The notes below the pieces were generated by a model. That model was not told where the DNA came from. It saw only the letters and a program-made list of their open reading frames with translations, and did not search any database. The position numbers were made by a program, and so were the translations under genes. DNA of 64,000 bases, taken from the NCBI RefSeq assembly GCF_002113125.1, contig NZ_NEJP01000025.1, positions 1 through 64,000 of the forward strand, read 5' to 3'. This stretch comes from Pseudomonas sp. B20(2017) (lineage in GTDB: Bacteria > Pseudomonadota > Gammaproteobacteria > Pseudomonadales > Pseudomonadaceae). The stretch's first letter is position 1. Each line of letters begins with the position of its first letter. Shown in pieces: positions 1 to 8,907 of the stretch.

Positions 1-36
1 ACTGATGGGCTGAAGAGCCTTTTTCAGCACAAAAAC

Positions 37-63
37 AAACGCCCCGAATAAGTCGGGGCGTTT
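37..63. terminator. Rho-independent terminator-like hairpin
   Basis: Perfect 11-bp stem AAACGCCCCGA / TCGGGGCGTTT around a 5-base loop (48-52). The T-rich 3' arm on the + strand suits an upstream gene outside the window. It separates that gene from the PAAR module. A weaker hairpin (GCTGAA...TTCAGC) lies at about 10-26. Confidence 0.7.
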
Positions 64-210
64 GGTCTAAGGCCTGTCAGTGTGTTTTCACACAGTCTGT
101 TCGGGCCCCTTTTTCCTGCCCGGCCGAAACGCACAGGAGCCGTGAAGGTTGACGCACCGGGCTGCGCTGGTTAGCGTCCCCCCTCGCTTTGACAATGACA
201 AGGAATGCAC

Positions 211-708
211 ATGTCCGGAAAGCCAGCTGCACGCGTCACGGATCCGACCACCTGCCCGCTCCCCGGCCATGGCACCAACCCGATTGCCAGTGGCTCGCCC
301 GACGTCTTCTTCAACGGCCTCGCCGCCGCTCGCCTGGGTGACACATGCACTTGTGGGCAGGCCCTCAGTGGCGCCTTCTCCGCGACCGTGTTGATCAACG
401 GCAAGAACGCCATGACCCTCGACAGCACCGCCAGCCATGGCGGCGTGGTGGTCGGCGGTTCCGGTGACGTCATCATTGGCAGCAGCCATACACCCGCGCC
501 GTTCATCCCGCCGTTGCCGATCATTGGCAAGCCACTGGTCGAGTTCAAAGCGGTCAGCGCCGGCAATGGTGAACCCATCGCCGAACAAGGCTACGAAATC
601 GAAACCGCCGAAGGCCGCATCGTCAAAGGCCAGACCAACGAACAAGGCATGACCCAGAGCGTCGCGACCCTCCAGCCAGATCTGGCGGTCGTGCGCTGGA
701 CAGTGTGA
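211..708 (+). CDS. PAAR-domain protein (type VI secretion spike tip)
   Basis: About 165 residues. Residues 1-95 are a PAAR domain: an N-terminal MSGKPAARVTD segment, PGHG with His20, the TCTC cysteines (46, 48) and the SHGG histidine (76), which would supply the Zn ligands of the conical tip sitting on VgrG. Residues 105-165 are a small C-terminal extension of a kind seen on cargo-carrying PAAR proteins. The ATG at 211 is preferred over the one at 205 because AAGGA lies 6 bases before it. The gene is 17 bases from the next one, and the whole module is co-directional. The linked downstream gene is the likely cargo; no VgrG, chaperone or structural T6SS gene is visible in the window. Confidence 0.88.
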   Translation: MSGKPAARVTDPTTCPLPGHGTNPIASGSPDVFFNGLAAARLGDTCTCGQALSGAFSATVLINGKNAMTLDSTASHGGVVVGGSGDVIIGSSHTPAPFIPPLPIIGKPLVEFKAVSAGNGEPIAEQGYEIETAEGRIVKGQTNEQGMTQSVATLQPDLAVVRWTV

Positions 709-725
709 GCCTCAAGGAAGAAGCA

Positions 726-1886
726 ATGACCGGACAATGCATCGCCCCCGACGACCTGGACATGAAAAAGCTCTGGGACAGCACCTGCGAGCTGCCTGCC
801 TGCAAACGCGAAACCACCAAGACCGGCCCCAACCCGAAAACCCGCGTCGAAGTCCCGCTGCTGACCTGCAACTGCCTGTGGCGCCGATTCCAGAAAGAAG
901 CCGAAGAATGGGTCGCCCCGGGCGGTGTACTGATTGCCGACCCACAGGCGCGCAACCGCAAGATCAACGCGGCGTACGCGCAGTTGTGGCTGGCGGATAA
1001 CCGGTTTCAGTGGGCGGGGCTGGCGGCGTTTGCTTCGAAGCAGGTGGGGTGTGGGCTTTTGCACGCTGCCAAGCTGCAAAAAGGCATCGCTGCAGAAAAA
1101 GAAGCTCATCGAAAGTTGCGTGAGGCACCCTCGGAGACTCTGTTTGAAGGCTTTGGACTCAAGTTCAGCCGTACCGATCCAAAGGTTCAATCTGAATTGG
1201 ATAAGGCGAGATCAGAAAACCCGGTTCCGACGACCGATATTACGTTGGGAGACAACCCCAGATCGTTGGTTCAGCAGCAACTTGATTATGTTTACGAGAT
1301 GCTCGCATTGGGAAATACCGCGCTATTTCTCGACGTGTATCCCTTGCACCGCTTTTTTATGGTGCGTGGCTACAAGGAAATGGAAAAGTGCTTGAGAAGT
1401 CGAGCAGACATCGCCAAAGACGTGATGTGGCCTATCGGGAAGACCGTTCGCTTCGGCGTTGCTCATAAAGAGATTTTTGACACGTTCGAAGCAATCGATG
1501 CGGGAAACATTGCTGATAGCGTTAACTCCATGGCCGCTCATGAACAGATCAATATCCTGCAGCCTGCTATGTATGACGACGTGCATTTCGCCTCGCTTAT
1601 CCGCGGCACACATGCTTCAGACATAGTTTCTGTCGTTACGGGTTTGCTTTCTGGTGTTCCGGAGGGGATTCAGCTCACTCTGGCCAGCCAATGCAAAGCC
1701 CCGGACAGCCGAAGCGTCACCTTCAGCAGCAATCCGTTAGCAAATTTGGCGGACAAGGATCAAAGGATGAAGTTCGTGCTTCGTGCCGCAGCACAATTCA
1801 ACGCGCTGTTAAAAAATCCGACCACTAAAAGCCAGTTGCAAAGCTCTATAACTGACATCGCAAGTGGAAATGGAGTGCGCCAGTGA
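726..1886 (+). CDS. Putative T6SS effector, unrecognised
   Basis: 386 residues with no signal peptide or obvious membrane segment. The ATG at 726 follows AAGGAAGAAGCA. Residues about 5-115 form a Cys-rich conserved-looking part (Cys at CIAP, CELPAC and LLTCNC, then RFQWAGLAAFASKQVG). This resembles families I have seen annotated as DUF2515-like, but I cannot confirm that. The rest has no fold I recognise and no catalytic motif (lipase GxSxG, HNH, NlpC/P60, ADP-ribosyl) that I trust. Base composition drops visibly after about 1060. Its place after a PAAR gene and before two membrane-anchored paralogues, with a GTGA stop/start overlap (1883-1886), is the main argument for an effector. Alternative: a PAAR-linked chaperone or adaptor. 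Confidence 0.6.
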   Translation: MTGQCIAPDDLDMKKLWDSTCELPACKRETTKTGPNPKTRVEVPLLTCNCLWRRFQKEAEEWVAPGGVLIADPQARNRKINAAYAQLWLADNRFQWAGLAAFASKQVGCGLLHAAKLQKGIAAEKEAHRKLREAPSETLFEGFGLKFSRTDPKVQSELDKARSENPVPTTDITLGDNPRSLVQQQLDYVYEMLALGNTALFLDVYPLHRFFMVRGYKEMEKCLRSRADIAKDVMWPIGKTVRFGVAHKEIFDTFEAIDAGNIADSVNSMAAHEQINILQPAMYDDVHFASLIRGTHASDIVSVVTGLLSGVPEGIQLTLASQCKAPDSRSVTFSSNPLANLADKDQRMKFVLRAAAQFNALLKNPTTKSQLQSSITDIASGNGVRQ

Positions 1887-2536
1887 CTTTCCTGAAGCGG
1901 CGCTGGCTGATGCTGTTCTTTTTGGCTCTTTTGGTGGTTGGAAGCCTGATTTACTCGCGTTGGAGTACCAGGACTTTATCGGTCCATATCGGAAAGCCTT
2001 ACGAACTGGTGGTCAAAGACTCAAGTTTCCCTGTCGAAGACAAGACGGCGATCTATCCAGGCGACCCAGATGATCCGGAAGATCCTCCGCGTCCTGGTTC
2101 TACGTGGATCAGCAGTCCGACGGTCATTGACTTTGATGACCCTGCTCACGGGTTCAAGCTTCCCCCGACGGTGTTTGGCGCCATAACTTATGCAAACAAG
2201 AAGGTCTCAACGCTCACCACATCGCCGATGTCGGAAACCCTGCCATTCACGCAAGCTTTAGATCGACTGGTCACCGTACAGGACACCCTTAAGTCCCGAG
2301 GGTGGAAGGTTGAGCCTTTGGACAATAATGACTGGTTCATTGTCGACTCTGCCGATGAGCGCGAGCGGCTTCGGGCCAAGCTCTTTGATCAGGCCGTTGG
2401 CATTGATCTATATGTGCCGGGGCAATACAGCCTGCTTCTGTTAATCAAGTGCTACGCGCGTTGTGACAAGGGAGAACCCGAAGCCGCGAAATACCTGATT
2501 GATATCAGTGTGGGTCGGGATCGAAGCGGGGCATGA
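1883..2536 (+). CDS. Putative T6SS immunity protein, copy 1
   Basis: 217 residues, GTG start overlapping the effector stop. Residues about 5-25 are one hydrophobic segment (signal anchor) followed by a soluble domain, so the bulk is predicted to be periplasmic. It shares a clear pattern with the next gene: HIGKPYE, FPV, KTAIYP, STWISSP, FDDP.HGF.LP.TVFGA, TSP..ETLP, AKLFDQ, YSL, IKCY.RC, A.YLID. The two conserved cysteines in the IKCYxRC element could form a disulfide. The family is not one I can name. Immunity is inferred from position, membrane anchoring and duplication, not from a known domain. Confidence 0.6.
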   Translation: MTFLKRRWLMLFFLALLVVGSLIYSRWSTRTLSVHIGKPYELVVKDSSFPVEDKTAIYPGDPDDPEDPPRPGSTWISSPTVIDFDDPAHGFKLPPTVFGAITYANKKVSTLTTSPMSETLPFTQALDRLVTVQDTLKSRGWKVEPLDNNDWFIVDSADERERLRAKLFDQAVGIDLYVPGQYSLLLLIKCYARCDKGEPEAAKYLIDISVGRDRSGA

Positions 2537-3174
2537 GGGGCTATTGCAATCGTCGAGGCTCATGCTGGCGGATAGTGGTGTTTGTCTTACTTTTTGTTTG
2601 CCTTACATCTTTTCATTACCCAATGGATTTTTTAGCTCTTCATATCGGGAAGCCATACGAAAGCGTCGTGAGGGACTCGACGTTTCCTGTGATACGCAAA
2701 ACGGCCATCTATCCCAGCGAGCCTCCCGAAGTTGACTCAACGTGGATCAGCAGCCCGGTTATTTTAAAGTTCGATGATCCGGTACATGGATTTACGCTAC
2801 CAGCGACCGTTTTCGGCGCTGTTGGTTACCGGAAGGAACGGGTGATTACCATCTCAACGTCTCCAATGATCGAGACGCTACCTTATGACCAGACAGCGAA
2901 ACTATTGGGCGATCTGCAATCCATGTTCAGAAACGCTGGTTGGACGCCCGAGTTGGCCGAGGGTAACGACTGGATAAAGGTGTCGAGTGACGAGGAGAAA
3001 CGGCAGCTGCAGGCCAAGCTGTTTGATCAGTTAGATGGGGTGATTCTTCTAGTTCCTCACAGATATAGCCTGATCATGCACATAAAGTGTTATGTGCGAT
3101 GTGATGAGAGAGATCCAAAAACAGCTAGGTATTTGATCGATGTGGGTCTCGGCGAAGATCATTTCAGCGACTGA
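2533..3174 (+). CDS. Putative T6SS immunity protein, copy 2 (tandem paralogue)
   Basis: 213 residues, ATG overlapping the stop of copy 1 (ATGA, 2533-2536). It has the same plan as copy 1: an N-terminal hydrophobic anchor (about residues 9-25), then the same block order, with a short deletion where copy 1 has a Pro/Asp-rich insert (DPDDPEDPPRPG). The copies are clearly homologous but well diverged, so the duplication is not recent. Lower GC than the flanking chromosome. Tandem diverged immunity copies are known in several T6SS loci and may protect against variant toxins. Confidence 0.6.
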   Translation: MRGYCNRRGSCWRIVVFVLLFVCLTSFHYPMDFLALHIGKPYESVVRDSTFPVIRKTAIYPSEPPEVDSTWISSPVILKFDDPVHGFTLPATVFGAVGYRKERVITISTSPMIETLPYDQTAKLLGDLQSMFRNAGWTPELAEGNDWIKVSSDEEKRQLQAKLFDQLDGVILLVPHRYSLIMHIKCYVRCDERDPKTARYLIDVGLGEDHFSD

Positions 3175-3380
3175 TCCAGCAAAGCTGCAAGCCCTGTGAG
3201 AGCGGGATTCAAAGACGCGGGTGAAGCCCTTTTCATGACACTTTTGTTTCAATCCCCGCTTTAGCTGTGCAATGCTGGCGCCCAGACCGTTAGCCAACTA
3301 CAGCTTAAGTATCAGAACGTAGAAATTGCGCGGTACCGTCAACTTGCCCCTCTGGGGCGCTGCTATTACAGGGGGTCTGC
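3175..3380. other. Intergenic gap after the T6SS module
   Basis: 206 bases between the second immunity-like gene and the transporter. I see no convincing terminator, gene or repeat. It marks the right boundary of the low-GC module. Confidence 0.5.
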
Positions 3381-5039
3381 ATGCTCACCCTGCTCAATCT
3401 GCTCTCTGCCGTGGCCCTGTTGATCTGGGGCACGCACATCGTTCGAACCGGCATCCTGCGGGTGTACGGCACCAATCTGCGCCACGTGATCGGCCAGAAC
3501 ATGTCCAAACGCTGGCTGGCCTTCGTCGCCGGCATCGTTGTCACCGCGATGGTGCAGAGCAGCAACGCCACCGCCATGCTCGTGACGTCCTTTGTCGGTC
3601 AAGGCCTGATGGCGTTGACCCCGGCCCTGGCGACCATGCTCGGTGCCGATGTCGGTACGGCGCTGATGGCGCGGGTGCTGACCTTCGACCTGTCGTGGCT
3701 GTCGCCGCTGCTGATTTTCCTCGGGGTGATTTTCTTTCTGTCGCGCAAACAGACGCGGCTCGGGCAGATGGGCCGCGTGTCCATTGGGCTTGGGCTGATC
3801 ATTCTGGCGCTGCAACTGATCGTCGAGGCCGCTGCGCCGATCACCCATGCCCAAGGGGTGAAGGTGATTTTTGCGTCGCTGACCGGCGATATCCTGCTCG
3901 ACGCCCTGGTCGGTGCGCTGTTCGCGATGATTTCCTACTCCAGCCTGGCGGCCGTGCTGCTGACCGCCACCCTCGCCGGCGCTGCGGTGATCAGCCTGCC
4001 GGTGGCGATCGGGCTGGTGATCGGCGCCAACATCGGCAGCGGCGTGCTGGCGTTCATGAGCACCAGCATGCAGAACGCCGCCGGCCGGCAGGTGGCGCTG
4101 GGCAGCCTGCTGTACAAACTGATCGGGCTGCTGCTGATCATTCCGGTGCTCGACCCGCTGGTGCACTGGATCGACAGCCTGGATTTCAGTCCGCAGGAAA
4201 TGGTCATCGGCTTCCACCTGCTCTACAACACCGCGCGTTGCCTGATCCTGCTGCCGAGCGTCGGGCCGATGGCGCGGCTGTGCGCCTGGCTGCTGCCGGA
4301 GCGGCCGGAGGTCAACGGCACCGCCAAGCCCCGCCACCTTGATCCCACCGCGTTGGTCACGCCGAGTCTGGCGCTGGCCAACGCCGCTCGGGAAACCCTG
4401 CGCATGGGCGACCTGATCGACAACATGCTCGACGCGACCCTCGACGTGCTGCGCGGCAAGCAGACCGCCATCACTCAGGAAATGCGCAAGCTGACCGATG
4501 ACGTCGAAGCGCTGTACAGCGCGATCAAGCTGTACCTGGCGCAGATGCCCCGCGAAGATCTCGGCGAGCAGGACAGTCGGCGCTGGGCGGAGATCATTGA
4601 GCTGGCGATCAACCTCAAACTGGCCAGCGACCTGATCGAACGCATGCTGCGCAAAGTGCAGCAGCAGAAGACTTCGCAACGCCGGTCGTTTTCCGAAGAC
4701 GGACTGGAAGAACTGGCCGGCCTGCACCAGCAATTGATCGCCAACCTGCGGCTCGGGCTGTCGGTGTTCCTCAGCGGCGACAAGGAAAGCGCCCGCCAGT
4801 TGCTGCGTGAGAAACGTCGCTTTCGCGCACAGGAACGGCGTCTGGCCCACGCCCATGTCAGCCGGTTGCAACGTAAGATCGTGCAGAGTATCGAGACCAG
4901 TTCGTTGCACCTGGAGTTGATTGCCGACATGAAACGCCTGAACTCGCTGTTCTGCAGCAGCGCCTACGTGGTGCTGGAAACTTCCGATACCGGCGCGCTG
5001 GCGGTGGACGATATGGCGGACATCACGCATTCGCCTTGA
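3381..5039 (+). CDS. Na/Pi cotransporter family protein with PhoU-like C-terminus
   Basis: 552 residues. Residues 1 to about 300 hold repeated hydrophobic helices and the QSSNAT (about residue 58) and SYSSLAAV repeats typical of the Na+/phosphate symporter (NptA/YjbB, PF02690) family. Residues about 340-545 are a helical PhoU-like cytoplasmic domain. The product is predicted to be an inner-membrane phosphate exporter or symporter. The start is supported by AGGGGG about 6 bases upstream. It stands alone, followed by a REP pair. Substrate and direction of transport are not visible in the sequence. Confidence 0.85.
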   Translation: MLTLLNLLSAVALLIWGTHIVRTGILRVYGTNLRHVIGQNMSKRWLAFVAGIVVTAMVQSSNATAMLVTSFVGQGLMALTPALATMLGADVGTALMARVLTFDLSWLSPLLIFLGVIFFLSRKQTRLGQMGRVSIGLGLIILALQLIVEAAAPITHAQGVKVIFASLTGDILLDALVGALFAMISYSSLAAVLLTATLAGAAVISLPVAIGLVIGANIGSGVLAFMSTSMQNAAGRQVALGSLLYKLIGLLLIIPVLDPLVHWIDSLDFSPQEMVIGFHLLYNTARCLILLPSVGPMARLCAWLLPERPEVNGTAKPRHLDPTALVTPSLALANAARETLRMGDLIDNMLDATLDVLRGKQTAITQEMRKLTDDVEALYSAIKLYLAQMPREDLGEQDSRRWAEIIELAINLKLASDLIERMLRKVQQQKTSQRRSFSEDGLEELAGLHQQLIANLRLGLSVFLSGDKESARQLLREKRRFRAQERRLAHAHVSRLQRKIVQSIETSSLHLELIADMKRLNSLFCSSAYVVLETSDTGALAVDDMADITHSP

Positions 5040-5087
5040 ACGTCTGGGGTTGTGGTCAGTCAGTAACTCAGAGTTCAGTCTCCAGGG

Positions 5088-5160
5088 CGCCTTCGCGAGC
5101 AAGCTCGCTCCCACATTTGAAATGCATTCCTTTGTGGGAGCGAGCTTGCTCGCGAAAGCG
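5088..5160. repeat. REP doublet (inverted pair)
   Basis: Two inverted copies of the GTGGGAGCGAGCTTGCTCGCGAA unit (left arm 5088-5116, right arm 5131-5160) separated by about 14 bases. This is a REP/REPIN of the type widespread in fluorescent pseudomonads, here between two co-directional genes. Confidence 0.9.
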
Positions 5161-5208
5161 ATCTGACTGACGACACGGATCTCCAATTCAGCCGTATGGA
5201 AGCTCGTT

Positions 5209-6600
5209 ATGCGTTGCCTGTTGTTCGCCTGTCTGTTGCTCGGTTCCCTGCCCGCCTTCGCCCTGGATCGTTTTCAGGTCGAAGGCTATGCGCTGCCAAA
5301 CGGCTTGCAATTGCTGCTCAAGCCCGGCACCGAGCGTGGGCATGTGGCGATCCGGCTGGTGATCGGCGTCGGTCTGGACGATTTCGACTGCAATGAAAAG
5401 GAGCTGCCGCACCTGCTCGAGCACTTGCTGTTCAGCGGCATCGACGCTACCGGCGAAGGTGGCCTCGAAGAACGCATGCAGGCCCTCGGCGGCGACTGGA
5501 ACGCCTTCACCAGCAACGCCGACACCACCTTCGTCATCGAAGCCCCGGCGAAAAACCAGCGCAAGGTCCTCGACCTGCTGCTGGACCTGCTGACCCAGAC
5601 CCGCTTCGACGACAACGCGATCAACGCTGCCAAACGGGTGGTCGAGCGCGAGGACGGCGGTCATTACACCCGGCTGCAACGCTTTCTCGATCGGCAGGAT
5701 CTGGGCCACACCGCGAGCAATCAACTGGCGGTCGAACTGGGTCTGAAATGCCCACAGCGGGCCGAGGTCCATGACCTGACCCGCGAGCAACTGGAGAAGG
5801 TGCGCAAGGCCTGGTACGCGCCGAACAACATGACCCTGATCGTCGTCGGTGACCTCGACAAACTGCTGCCGGCTTATCTGGAACGGGCGTGGGGCGCGCT
5901 GGAAGCGGTCGACCCGAGCGAACACCGTCCGTTGCCGGACATCCGCGCCAGCGCCGCTCATGAACGCACGATCACTCGCGGCTTCATCGGCAACAGCGCC
6001 AAGCTGCACTGGCTGGTGCCGGAGCCGGTGCTGGACGATCAGTACGACGAAACCTTCGATCTGCTCAAGGAATACCTGGAGTGGGCGCTGTACCGCCAAT
6101 TGCGCCTGAACCACGGTTTGTCCTACGGGCCGTGGGCTGAGCGCGAAGTGTTTGGCGGTGTCGGCTTCATGAGCCTGAACGCCGATCTGGATCGCGCTGA
6201 CATTGCCGAAGCCGAACAAGTGCTGGAAGAGCTCAAGGCCGACCTGCTGAAAAACGGCCTCGACGCCGACACCTTCAACCGCCTCAAACAGGCCGCCATC
6301 GCCCATCAGGCTTGGGCGGTGCAAGGCACCAGCGCCCTGGCCGACTATTACTGGAGCGCCCTGGGCGACTACGAGGACGGGCGCTTTGCCGATCCTGCGC
6401 GGGAGCTGCAAGGCGTGACGCTGGAGGCGGCGAACAAGGCCATGCGCGAGTTGCTGCTGCAACCGGGTTATCTGCGGATCGAGAAACCGCTGCTCAGCGA
6501 CGATCAGGTGTTGTGGCTGCTGGCGGGCGGATTGGGCGTGCTGGTGCTGATTCTGCTCGGCTGGCGCCTGCATCGGCGCAAGTCCGTGCATCCGGATTGA
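5209..6600 (+). CDS. M16-family zinc metallopeptidase, membrane-anchored
   Basis: 463 residues. Signal peptide at 1-19 (ending AFA), then the inverted zinc motif HLLEH (His68, Glu71, His72) with the downstream glutamate ligand at Glu146 or Glu148. The C-terminus has a hydrophobic segment (VLWLLAGGLGVLVLILLGW) followed by RLHRRK, so the protease domain is likely periplasmic and tethered by a C-terminal helix. The length fits a single PqqL/YmxG-type M16 unit. GGAAG lies 6 bases before the ATG. Substrate unknown. Confidence 0.85.
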   Translation: MRCLLFACLLLGSLPAFALDRFQVEGYALPNGLQLLLKPGTERGHVAIRLVIGVGLDDFDCNEKELPHLLEHLLFSGIDATGEGGLEERMQALGGDWNAFTSNADTTFVIEAPAKNQRKVLDLLLDLLTQTRFDDNAINAAKRVVEREDGGHYTRLQRFLDRQDLGHTASNQLAVELGLKCPQRAEVHDLTREQLEKVRKAWYAPNNMTLIVVGDLDKLLPAYLERAWGALEAVDPSEHRPLPDIRASAAHERTITRGFIGNSAKLHWLVPEPVLDDQYDETFDLLKEYLEWALYRQLRLNHGLSYGPWAEREVFGGVGFMSLNADLDRADIAEAEQVLEELKADLLKNGLDADTFNRLKQAAIAHQAWAVQGTSALADYYWSALGDYEDGRFADPARELQGVTLEAANKAMRELLLQPGYLRIEKPLLSDDQVLWLLAGGLGVLVLILLGWRLHRRKSVHPD

Positions 6601-6675
6601 CCGGCAGCCTCGCCACGCGGCCCGGCGGGCGGTACTCTGTCGGGGTTTTTTCCTCGACTGTCGTGAACCGCCCAA

Positions 6676-7704
6676 ATGTCTAAATTGACCCTCCTGATCC
6701 AGCGCATTCTCGAATTGATGAAGCGCTACCCCGGGGTTATTGCGCTCGGCGGTTTCATCTCCGGGGTCGGCAGCTTCATTCTGGTCGACCGGCAACAGGG
6801 GCTGGCGAGCTGGATCACCACGATCATGCTGCTGAGCTGGATCTGGCTGATGCTGGAAAACAGCCTGACGAAGCTGTTCACGCGGATCTTCAAACGGGAA
6901 ATTCCCCAGCCGCTGCTGCGTTACGCGACGCAGATGATCCATCAGGAAAGCCTGTTTTTCGTCCTGCCGTTCTTTTTCATCACCACCACCTGGAACAGCG
7001 GCCAGCTGTTTTTCACCGGGCTGCTGTGCATTGCGGCGCTGATTTCGATCGTCGACCCGCTCTACTACAAATGGCTGGCGCCACGGCGCTGGGCGTTCCT
7101 CGCGCTGCACACCCTGACCCTGTTCGCCGCCCTGCTCACCGCGCTGCCAGTGATCATGCACCTGACCACTTCGCAAAGCTTCAAATGGGCGCTGGGGATT
7201 GCGGTGGTGTTGTCGTTCCCGAGCCTGGCGTCGATCTTCCCGATCCGCACTGTGCGCAATGCCTTGGCGATCCTCAGCATCACCATCGGTATCGGCGGTG
7301 TGGGCTGGGTCCTGCGTTCGTGGGTGCCACCAGCAACGCTGTGGATGACCGACGTGGCGATCAGCACCCAGGTGCAGGACCGGGTTCCGGGCGCCAGCCT
7401 CAAGGAAGTCAGCGCCGAGCAGATCCGTGGCGGCGGGCTCTATGCCTACACCGCGATCAACGCGCCGCGTGGGCTCGATGAACGGATCTATCACGTGTGG
7501 CAGTTCAACGGCAAAGAGGTCGACCGCATCGCCCTCGACATTCACGGCGGGCGCAAGGAAGGCTACCGGGCCTGGACCCACAAGCAGAACTTCCCCGGCA
7601 ACCCGGCGGGCAAGTGGCAGGTGCGGGTGTTGACCGAGGACGGTCAGGTGATTGGCGTGCTGCGCTTCGAGGTCACGGACAGCACACCGACCAAAGAAAA
7701 GTAA
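6676..7704 (+). CDS. DUF5924/DUF2914-type membrane protein
   Basis: 342 residues. The first 220 hold about six to seven hydrophobic helices. The last 110 or so form a soluble domain with the pattern seen in DUF2914 proteins (YAYTAINAPRGLDERIYHVWQ, then GGRKEGYRAWTHKQNFP and GKWQVRVLTEDGQVIG). No enzymatic motif is seen. Conserved in Pseudomonas next to M16 or Mla-like genes as I recall it; function unknown. The ribosome site before the ATG is weak. Confidence 0.7.
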   Translation: MSKLTLLIQRILELMKRYPGVIALGGFISGVGSFILVDRQQGLASWITTIMLLSWIWLMLENSLTKLFTRIFKREIPQPLLRYATQMIHQESLFFVLPFFFITTTWNSGQLFFTGLLCIAALISIVDPLYYKWLAPRRWAFLALHTLTLFAALLTALPVIMHLTTSQSFKWALGIAVVLSFPSLASIFPIRTVRNALAILSITIGIGGVGWVLRSWVPPATLWMTDVAISTQVQDRVPGASLKEVSAEQIRGGGLYAYTAINAPRGLDERIYHVWQFNGKEVDRIALDIHGGRKEGYRAWTHKQNFPGNPAGKWQVRVLTEDGQVIGVLRFEVTDSTPTKEK

Positions 7705-7758
7705 TCCTGTTCGTGCTATTACGTAGGTTTGCGATATAGCCGAACAAGCACGGAGCTT

Positions 7759-8907
7759 ATGACCAGCAGCCCAACGACCGGCAGTGCCCGCCTGGACACC
7801 TCGATCACCCCTGCCCGCCTGCGGGTCACCGGGGACTGGACGCTTGCCCATTACGCCGACCTCAAGCAACTGAGCGAAACGCTTCACGGCCAGTACGACG
7901 CCAATACCCCCATCGACCTCAACGGCCTTGGCGCCCTCGACACCGCCGGCGCGTCGCTGCTCGTCGAACTGCTCGGCTCCGAGCGGCTGGGCAAATCCGC
8001 CGAACACCCCGACTGCACGATTTCCAGCGCCGACCGCGCCTTGTTGCAAACCGTGTATCGCTCGCTGACCGATTTCTGCGTGCCGATCAAGGAACCGGAA
8101 ATCAGTGTCAGCGTGCAATTGCTGACGCGCATTGGCCGGGCCGTCGATACGGTGTGGAAAGACACCCTGCAACTGCTCGGCTTCGTCGGCCTGATCCTCG
8201 AAACCATCGCCCGCAGCCTGTTCCGGCCCAAGCGTTGGCGGATCACGCCAATGATTGCGCACATCGAACAGACCGGCCTCGACGCGGCGCCCATTGTGGC
8301 GCTGCTGACCTTTCTGGTGGGCGCGGTTGTGGCGTTTCTCGGGGCAACGGTGCTGGCCAGTTTCGGCGCCAGCGTGTTTACCGTAGATCTGGTGGGCTTT
8401 GCCTTCCTGCGCGAGTTCGGCGTTTTGCTCACGGCGATCCTGATGGCCGGCCGCACCGCCAGTGCCTTCACCGCGCAGATCGGCTCGATGAAGGCCAACG
8501 AGGAAATCGACGCGATTCGCACCCTCGGCCTCGATCCCATGGAATTGCTGGTGGTGCCGCGGGTGCTGGCGTTGCTGGTGGCGCTGCCGATGCTGACCTT
8601 TCTGGCGATGATCTGCGGGATCGTCGGAGGCGCGGTGGTTTGCGCGGTGTCGCTGGATATCTCGCCGGCGATGTTCCTGTCGCTGCTGCAAAGCGACATA
8701 GGGATTCAACATTTCCTGGTTGGCCTGGTCAAAGCCCCGATCTTTGCGTTCCTGATTGCCGCCATTGGCTGTCTCGAAGGCTTCAAGGTCAGCGGCAGCG
8801 CCGAATCGGTCGGCGCCCACACCACCTCAAGCGTGGTGCAATCGATTTTCGTGGTGATCGTGCTCGATGCGGTTGCCGCGCTGTTTTTCATGGAGATGGG
8901 CTGGTGA
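7759..8907 (+). CDS. MlaE-family ABC permease with N-terminal STAS domain
   Basis: 382 residues. Residues about 10-100 form a STAS-like domain (LRVTGDWTLAHYADLK, then PIDLNGLGALDTAGASLL). Residues about 120-382 are the MlaE/YrbE permease with the family loop (GRTASAFTAQIGSMKANEEIDAI, then LGLDPMELLVVPRVLA). In the classical Mla system the STAS protein MlaB is separate; here it is fused. CGGAG lies 4 bases before the ATG at 7759. First gene of a four-gene, overlap-coupled operon for lipid traffic across the envelope. Confidence 0.9.
   Translation: MTSSPTTGSARLDTSITPARLRVTGDWTLAHYADLKQLSETLHGQYDANTPIDLNGLGALDTAGASLLVELLGSERLGKSAEHPDCTISSADRALLQTVYRSLTDFCVPIKEPEISVSVQLLTRIGRAVDTVWKDTLQLLGFVGLILETIARSLFRPKRWRITPMIAHIEQTGLDAAPIVALLTFLVGAVVAFLGATVLASFGASVFTVDLVGFAFLREFGVLLTAILMAGRTASAFTAQIGSMKANEEIDAIRTLGLDPMELLVVPRVLALLVALPMLTFLAMICGIVGGAVVCAVSLDISPAMFLSLLQSDIGIQHFLVGLVKAPIFAFLIAAIGCLEGFKVSGSAESVGAHTTSSVVQSIFVVIVLDAVAALFFMEMGW

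Noticed and set aside
88..645. Minus-strand frame over the PAAR gene
   Set aside because: Antisense to a gene with a clear PAAR domain; no ribosome site or family.
3366..5186. Long minus-strand frame opposite the Na/Pi transporter
   Set aside because: Shadow of a clear transporter gene; composition is His/Gln/Arg-rich with no recognisable fold.
5188..8820. Very long open frame on the minus strand (about 1,200 codons)
   Set aside because: It is antisense to three well-supported genes. The translation is Gln/Arg/His/Gly-rich low-complexity typical of the complement of GC-rich Pseudomonas genes, with no domain.
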